The notes beneath the pieces were generated by a model. That model made no database searches and was not told the DNA's origin. It worked only from the letters and a program-made list of their open reading frames with translations. Made by a program: the position numbers and the translations under genes. Positions 56,211-64,000 of a stretch of 64,000 nt of DNA are shown one piece after another (the first letter of the stretch is position 1; the number at the start of each line of letters is the position of its first letter). The DNA is from Ascaris suum (Eukaryota; Nematoda; Chromadorea; Rhabditida; Ascarididae), in NCBI GenBank assembly GCA_013433145.1, contig CM024172.1, positions 2,478,501 through 2,542,500 on the forward strand, written 5' to 3'.

Positions 56211-58178
56211 ACTCCACGCTATTGTCGATCACATACGCTGCATCTCGTATTGTCTCCGATAGTTAATACCGCCGAAATCATGTGCGCGAAACCTTTCACT
56301 ACGTTTTTGTTCATTTTGTTTCCCACATTAGTGGACATATGTTGCACCCGTATTTTTTAAAGGCAAATTATTCGTTATCTTTAAGAAAAACTACCCACCA
56401 AAAATCATTTCACCAGATCATTCAATATCCAATTTCCAGCCAAGCCCAAATAGCACCGAACAAATGATACAATTTATAGTGGAATTTGCCATATGAAGCG
56501 AACGATGAAATAATTTTGTGCAATAGCAAAAAAATAAATGATTTCTCATTGTTAGTAATAAAAATGTATATCGAAATGGAAAATAACAAAACTTAAAGAA
56601 AAAGGAATTGAACGGAATCCGAGAAAACCACATAAAAACCTCTCTAATATTCTAATATATACGCCTCTTTCTTAATACTAGACTATCACCTCGAACAACA
56701 ATTGCTAGAATGCGTTCGATAATTCATAAACAAAAAAAAAAAAAAGAACAACCATCAAATGAAAATTTTCTTTCTAGTTATCAAAGATTCGATGTGATCA
56801 TTTCGATAATCAACATTAACACAGATAGTAAAATCTTTTAAAATCTTCTCAGAATTATCCCTCTCCTATATTAAAAAAAAAAGAAAGTATAAGTTAAAAG
56901 TTCAACGTTGAATTTCACTTAATTCTTTCTTAGATGATTTTCTAGCAAACATTCATTCAAAACAATTCGACTAATTGATAATAAAAACTTAAAAGTCTAT
57001 TAACGTAAAAATGAAAACAGAATAGAAATAATAGAATTTAAGAGAAATATGAATGCATAATAAGATAATTAAATAAATCAATTCAAACAATGAAAGAGTG
57101 AGTAGAAATTGCAAGATGGAATGCAATATTGCATTAAACACTCTACGCAATTCATTAATCACATATAAACGAATAAGAATATTTCTATATTTTATATTTC
57201 AGCATATGCTATTAATAGTAAATTTCAGCATATACTGATAGAATTTTGAACTCAATATTCTAAAAGTTACCTCAGTAAAATGCCATCAACAGATTATTCA
57301 TCTTAAAAATGCGTTCATAGACACTGATAAATAGATGCTCTTGTGAAATCATGCCAATTTCCAGCTATATAGACTGAATATGCCCTTTATTTATTATTTA
57401 TGTGCTGAATATGTAAGTTGTTTGCAATAAATCTCAGCTCTAATCTGAAATATAGTTTTACCACATGAGACCAACAAATGTTTTTTTTTCTAATTCACTA
57501 CTTATGAGCATTAAAATGAAAGCGAATGCAAAGCAAACGACAAGGATCATACGAAGCGAAGCGAGATCCGAGCCGAATGGAACCCATAAAAGTGAAGCAG
57601 ACAAATAAGCTAAACGTAAACTAATGAATAAAATTACAACAAAGCAAAATATATCTAGCCGCAATCGGCAAAATTCGAGAATACAATGCAGCTGGTTGTT
57701 GCGTACACCCGCTTACTCAGTGCTCAAATGCATAAGGCGGAAGGGAGGGGAAGAGTGAGAAGAGACCTAAGGAGGGAGGGGGAGGGGGAGAGGAAGAGGA
57801 GCAGTTCAATGAATAAACTGAAGCTGATATGAAAAGGCCGAGATTTGACGCACAAATTTATTAGTGGAATAAGGCGAAAATATATGCAGTCGCAAGAGTT
57901 TTAAAAATAAAATCAAACGATCATATGGGCAATGAGAATGAAACGCTAAGCTTTTGAAAATGAAATAACCATTTTTATCGATTAGGAGTCGAGGATGCAA
58001 TCACGTATAGCAAATGATCACCTCGAACTTTGCATACAAACATACCGATTTGAAAAGAGAATGTGGAATTTCTTGCACGGGTATTCCAGTTTCCACTTCA
58101 AGGATAATCGCCTTTTAAACGATCCCTTGCAAAATACTCACAGAAATGATAAGATAAACGTGAATCGTTTTCGAGTAT

Positions 58179-61100
58179 CTATAGCTCGTCTTCTGCCTGT
58201 TCCTCAACATCGACGAGCGTATCCATTTCCATATCATCACTCTCAACCAGTGCCATATATTTACCATTCCTGGTTTCGTTCTGTGTGGCACAATGAACTC
58301 GAGTGCTTTCATTTCTGTCGTTCGCCATTACTGTATCCGAAAGCTGGTTGATCGCATTCAAACGCGCTACCGTACGAACCGCACGAGCAAGTGAAAGTAG
58401 TACAAGAAATGCTATGCCTAGACAGGCACAACATAACAAAAACAAATACGAAACTGCCGCGTAGTTCGACATGAGCACAGTGCTCAGGTATGGTACAACA
58501 ATCCGACCGACCGAGATGCTCGCTCCGTAAAGAGTAGTTGATGATAACCGGCTTACAATCAGCTGTGTGTCCAACCAGCCCAAAACTCCTGGCGAGAGCA
58601 CCGATACAAAAGTACCTATAAACAACTCAAGAATCAGTCATCGAAAACATTCGTGCTGAGCTAATCAATGAAAGGATCACTCGAGATAACGGTACAGTCA
58701 AGAAGTAGAATGCAGCGATCAATCCCTTGCAATTCAGAAGCACGATTTTTATTATATTAGACGCAGTTAATGAGGTGGTTGGTGCAAAAACGTTCCTTGC
58801 TATCCCACCAATTAAATAATTCAAAAACTTCGCTATGACCATTGCCGGAATGGTCAGAATCGAAAAAGTGCGATGCATCCAAGATTGACCACTTGGCATT
58901 CCATCTAACCACTTCTCTCCGGAAGCATTCTGGCAATCCAGAATTCCGGTCTTTTTCTCCGAAAAAAGTTTATTTAATTCGCAATTCCATTCGACATCTT
59001 CCAGCGAAAAATTCCACAAGGTAGGTTTCTTGCCAAGCATGTATGTTAGAAACATGCAGCATACAATCAATCCAAAATTAGCTCATTGCATCAAAACGGT
59101 CTACTAATATATGACAACGAAGCGGTGCGAACAATATCAGAGTTGCGTTACCTCCAACAGCAGCAAGAAATTATGAAAAGAAGTATGTTGCCTTCATATG
59201 ATGCTTTTACCTGATTAACTTACCTGTCAAATCGATATCACAGCAAATGCCCTCTCCTCATTTCATTGACTACAACAGTTTTCAGCTTTCATTGAATATA
59301 GAAATTTTCCTTGAACATGCGTAGCAAAACACGACAGGGTCAGGATGAAGGATATATTATTGAGGGATACATTCCTACGAACCTGCAGGAACCAACCGGC
59401 TTCCTAAAAAAATTCATGAACAAAGAAATAGTGGCTGGATGAAGGTCGCCGTAAAACAAATTTGAAATGCAGCAAATCGGCTCAAGTTTGTATCAGCAAT
59501 ATATTGTGCAAAAATAAATGAAAGAAAATACGCAAGCATACCTATAAGAAAAAGCTGACGACAAGCTGCTTGTGGAGTGGCAGATGGATAAAAAACATTG
59601 AAACCACAGATCGCACACGCAACCAATAAAAAGAATTGCATCAATCTCGGTGAGGTTCCCAAACGCAAACTGAAATTTCCTCTCAGTGCACAGCGATTAA
59701 GTAAACAGCGCAACAAACATCCTCATACTCAAAATGTCACCTTATTTAATTTCATCAATACCTAGAGATTAACTGAAATTGATTTGCCCTAATGTACGAT
59801 ATCGCCGATATCGCTCATGGAATGGAATATTCAAACCACAAGTTTAACAAACTTTATAACTTTTAATTACATATCCGTATTACCTACGATAAAGAAACCA
59901 ATATAAAACGAGTAAGAGGCAAATTTCCTGACTCTTCATGCTAGCAATGGACCAATCCAGCCACAAGGACATAATTATTCAGAAACTCAAATTTTAGTAA
60001 TATGCTCATTTATGACCTCACGATTACTAGCAAAAGAGTCAGCGCTTATGCAGCTTTGCTTTTGTTTTTCGATCGAGAGTATAAAACACTGTCATATTTC
60101 ATTTAAATCAACCCACCCACATGGTATGTAAATTGTTTGCTAAGCAGTCATATTTCGAGATGGAAACGTCAAATGCGAAGAATTCAACCTTCTAGCGATT
60201 TGTCTTTTCGTTAATTCTTTAAATAAATGCACACTTAATGAAAATCGAATAAGAATGAACCTGAATACGCAAAGGATACGCATGAGAAGAATGCCAGCCC
60301 AAAACGCTGATGTGACAAGAGCACCGTCGAGTTGTGATGGCCGATCGGGAAATATGCCGAGAACATAGACTGTAAGCAATGCTCCCAAAGACATCTCAAC
60401 GCCTCCAATTAACATAAAGAAGAATCCCGCTAACCAACGCCAATAGCATAATAAACCCTCTTTCGCCACATCGTTGCACTTCTCCGGATCTGTTCGTAAC
60501 TAAATTAACATCCGATAAACCGACTGCTTAAGATGAACGAATAATTAGTGAAGAACAAACCCCAATGGCATACTCGATTACATCAAAGTTACATATGTTC
60601 ATAACCACAGACGAAAAAGTATAAATAAAATTACAATATAAAATTCAAGAGAATAAAAAAAAGCAAGGGGCACAAAGACTACGTAAATTGACACGAAAAC
60701 TACAAAAATTAGATGATTTTTGGAATTACCTTTGCGATTTGTAAATCAGGTACCATTGAGAGCGGCTCGCAACAACAAACAAACGATACAACAAATGGGA
60801 TCGCACAACAAAAACATAGCAAAGCGACGATAGCGTAAACCAGCTTCATATCGTTTAAATCGGCCACCTGAAACGAAACGAAACCATGCTCAAAACTTAT
60901 TCCTCCACTCATCATCGACTCTTGCATGACATCAGTCTTTTTGCTCATCTAAGCGAAGCTGGTCACTTCAATATGTGTGGGGTAAAAAAGGAAAGTCAAG
61001 CCCCTCATACTCTACTTTATGAATATAATTACGAGCCTTAAGTGCTTCAATTGGACACACTTTAAAATCATCCTATCTTGAAATGGTCTCTGTAACTCTG

Positions 61101-64000
61101 CACCAACGACCACGTTAAAAATTTGCGCGCAAAAATATTCCGGAGCTTTGATTTCGAGTGGGACTGCAACCACCTTTTAAATCATTAACTTACATTACAA
61201 TTCGCGTATGCAGTTTTATCTTCTGAACTCCTACCGTTACATCTCAAGTATAGCCTCCTCGATATAAAGGCCTTCCAAGAAAGATTTATGGGGGTCGAAA
61301 TGTTGATTTGCATTGAAGAGTAATACAAATTAACAAGTTTCTTCTTGAAAAAAAAAAGAGCAAGATAATTCGGGCGCTTGAAAGGATTTCATTTCAAGCA
61401 GTGCCATGACGATAAAGAAAGCTTAATTGAAGAGAGGGGAGAAGAGGTAATCGCACAGGTGAAAATTTTCTCAACGAAAATTTTATGACGGAATTAATTC
61501 TGGGCAACAAAGAGACCTGAAAACAATCGTTCATAAATTATTATATATTTAAAAAATAGAAAATAATATATTTAACGAATTCAACAACGTTCACTATATG
61601 GAAAATGCTCCACAAATTAAAAGAACTCACCTGTTGTTTAACAATTTTCCACATTGCACTCTCATCGAGTTGTCCGGTTTGACTCGTTGACGGTATACCC
61701 GAAGACAAACCGCTACCAACTATCGTACCAGCAACGTTTGCTGCAGCCAATTGTTTCCGGTCAGTTACACTTGATGGTGTAACAATAAGTTGGGGTTTTA
61801 TATGCGGTACAGGATTCGTCGATGCAGCAGACACAACAGCACGTGAAGTAACAGTGCTAGCAGTTGTTGCCGTAGTTGTGGTGTTGCTAGTTGACAATGC
61901 TGCTGTTGAGGTGCTTGATGCCAGCTTTACTGCGTTGATCGTCAAACTGCTCATGGTAGAGGAAGAATTTATGGAGGGGTTTACTAGGTGCTTCGTATGC
62001 CCGAATCGTATGTCCGAAACTGTCGCATGTAAGGGATTTCGTTGAGAAGATGTTGCTTCGTTTTTAGGCAATAAGCTGCAAAAACAATGTCTTTAAAACC
62101 AATGGTAGCAAATATACTATAATAAGGGTCGTTGTTTACCTTCCAATAATTACAATTTCAACAGGTGAGTGGACAGGTGATCAGTAAATACAGCCAAGGT
62201 TAATTGTTCTAAATGTTACTCGTCGGGAATTACTGTTACTCAACGAAGTAAATATATGGATCTGACTAAGAGACGGACATTCAAAAAAAAAAAAAAAAAC
62301 ACAGCTTTCTGTCAGCTAAACATATGTATGAAAAAAAAAAGCGAATTTGTTTTTAGTAGGACATTCATTTTCAGATGCATTTATTACCTTCTTCCCCCCT
62401 CCCCAAGTTGAATAGGATAACAATACAACAAAAAGCAATCAATTTTGCTCAGTGTTACATCTGCTCTGTGATACAATATAAGGAACACACGAAACGACTA
62501 ACAAAATATCACTAAGACCAGCCAAATTCATGCATTGTGTTTACACATTACTATTTTTTATATAATTATTATATTTTATATACATTTATACACTCATATC
62601 GATATGTTTATTAACTGTTATTCCGTATGTAGAGTTGCGCACATTAAACTTTCAAACGGTCAACATTTACCAACCGTTATTGAAGTGCGTTAATTCTATT
62701 CTACGACAACGACGTTCAATGAAGTTACACAATGCTTGCCGATAATTCGCTGGAAATATTGAATAGCAAGAAAACAGAAAAAAAAATTAACTAAGCGGAT
62801 GGATCAATCCAAAATATGGAATCTTAGATCCTTCAATTGTACCCCCCCCCCCCCACCCCATCACTTCTCATTTTCTTCCTTTCCTGTTCAAAAATAATTT
62901 TACAATTCATAAAAATTTCAAGAAAAATGCCATGCATAAAATGCTGCAATTTCAAGAGAACTGCTTTTTCTAAGATATACTTACAATAGTACTTAAAAAG
63001 AAAAACCAACTTTTTACTCGTATCACTCAAGTTTCGTTCTATGCAATCAGTGGAATTGCCTGTCAAAGAGCAATTCTTCGTCGGATTTTGTTCGCCAAGT
63101 TGCTTTTTCTTCTTTTCTACTTCCTTTCGCTTTAATTCGTTTTCTTTAGACTTTGGCTCCAACAGAGATTCTTGCCCAACCACATGATCCGGCCTATAAA
63201 TTCAGCGCACAGAAATACATATATGAAACTTATCGTACACCTAAAATATATCGAAAGAGAAATATGAAGCAATGAAGAAATCAAGAGAGCGATCGAGTCT
63301 TTCTCCTCCACCCTTCCACGCATTTACCCATTTATTCCTACAAAAACGCAACTGCTGTTTTATTAATAAATGACGCCAAGTTGAATTCTTGCTTTCATAA
63401 ATGCGTATTTAGCACCGTTTTGAATTTAAAACTGCACCTAAGAAAACAATGGGACTTTTGAAATGCAAAAAAAAATTACCGAGAAAAAAAATTTCCATTT
63501 CAAAAATCATCTAAGTCGAAGATTTCCACACTCCATTATTTGCAGTCAGCTGTCTATAATAGCTTATATTTTATTGAACATAAAATTCTGATCAACTTCG
63601 CAAGTTAAGTAAAGAAAGGAACCATCTGCCATAAGAATATAAGTGATTTAAATTACAACACATAACAGCCTCACATTTCTGCAAAAATTTCAGCTCCAAA
63701 AATATCTTAACATAAAGTTCAAATTTTAATGGATCCATCTCAATTACAATCAAGCTCTTCGATATCGCTGGCGTTTACCTTCCCATAGGTTTCACAGCTT
63801 TAGCACAATTGCCACCAGCAGGTAAGCTTAACTCCCAGATGGTAAAATTTCTCGCCTAACGACCCCCTAACGCCTACTACACTTCGCTAACTTCGCGACG
63901 AGTTTCGATACTCCTATCAGTGCAGTTTGATAATAGCTGCAACAAATGCTTACCTTTCGGGTTTTGGCACTGTAGTTGCAATGTTTTCCGTATTATTATG
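58179..64000 (-). CDS. Major facilitator superfamily transporter, MFSD4/NaGLT1-like, 5'-truncated by the window (560 aa visible)
   Basis: Membrane transporter of the major facilitator superfamily; the substrate cannot be read from sequence (the NaGLT1 branch moves glucose). Eight minus-strand exons keep one frame to TAG 58179: 63954-64000 (cut by the edge), 63779-63826, 62993-63193, 61631-62075, 60730-60867, 60261-60499, 59542-59669, 58179-58615. The first four encode a loop of about 247 residues: a Lys/Glu-rich stretch, N-glycosylation sequons (NCS, NST, NLS) and a Ser/Thr-rich part. Seven hydrophobic segments follow: one at LVYAIVALLCF, two around CYWRWLAGFF and FWAGILLMRI, and four more at MQFFLLVACA, LFLIGTFVSV, LYGASISVGR and SYLFLLCCAC. 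This fits TM6-TM12 with the loop between TM5 and TM6, as in MFSD4 proteins. The tail is acidic (EEQAEDEL). The second exon's acceptor (GTTAAG) and the third exon's donor (AAGTAC) are weak and chosen by phase. Confidence 0.7.
62842..62854. repeat. Oligo-C tract of 13 bases in an MFS gene intron
   Basis: Thirteen consecutive C on the + strand, just downstream (in transcript sense) of the exon ending at 62993. The gene's sense strand therefore carries oligo-G. Confidence 0.9.

Larger units (their letters stand above)
42089..58178. other. 16-kb region with no supported gene
   Basis: Between the two minus-strand genes I find no exon set that I can join. Contents: oligo-C tracts at 43571-43584 and 56190-56210, a C-rich quadruplex-like tract at 53415-53437, several TATGCAAAT octamers (42586, 48079, 49608, 54242), and scattered frames of 60-100 codons such as 53042-53353 (-) and 53728-53997 (+) without recognisable homology. 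The left end should hold the promoter of the ENPP-like gene and the right end the 3' UTR of the MFS gene (a minus-strand AATAAA reads at 57857-57862). Confidence 0.45.

Noticed and set aside
57741..57788. G-rich tract considered as a quadruplex
   Set aside because: Only three closely spaced G-runs in a row; it does not meet the four-run pattern without splitting runs.

Overview
The window is AT-rich nuclear DNA from a nematode. The evidence is an array of cuticle collagen genes: N-terminal signal anchor, RxKR convertase site, short Gly-X-Y blocks bounded by cysteine pairs, and a CPCPPR-type C-terminus. Introns of roughly 270-1,800 bp and long (AT)n and (TAA)n arrays suggest a lineage other than Caenorhabditis, perhaps a spirurine (clade III). 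That placement is a guess; the sequence does not settle it.

Layout. Positions 2.6-33.8 kb, all + strand: a dispersed tandem family of cuticle collagens. Three genes look intact (2670-5898, 19715-21297, 31965-33759) and share one architecture: exon 1 of 105 nt, exon 2 of 250 nt, exon 3 of 542-548 nt, split in the same phases, giving 298, 298 and 300 residues. A fourth copy (25343-27204) is a pseudogene with frameshifts and stops but recognisable exons. A single exon at 11082-11284 aligns without gaps to the start of collagen exon 3 but has lost the Gly-X-Y helix; it is probably a collagen relic. All four full-length copies have a TATA-like box 41-55 bp before the ATG.

Positions 35.6-42.1 kb, - strand: a nine-exon gene for a secreted or membrane-anchored protein of the ectonucleotide pyrophosphatase/phosphodiesterase (ENPP) family. 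The fold-defining segments are there in order, but the nucleophile and most metal ligands are replaced, so it is predicted to be a pseudoenzyme. One of its introns appears to use a GC donor.

Positions 58.2-64.0 kb, - strand: the 3' eight exons of a major facilitator superfamily gene, seen from a long Ser/Thr-rich, N-glycosylation-rich loop through seven membrane segments (TM6-TM12 of a 12-TM protein), most like the MFSD4/NaGLT1 group. Its 5' part lies beyond the window.

The rest (0-2.6, 5.9-19.7, 21.3-25.3, 27.2-31.9 and 42.1-58.2 kb) has no gene I can support. It holds microsatellites, oligo-C and G-rich tracts, a few small tandem repeats and some GC-richer islands that may be old mobile-element pieces. 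I saw no tRNA, rRNA, CRISPR array or intact transposon. The three gene families have no evident joint pathway; only the collagens form a functional group (exoskeleton).
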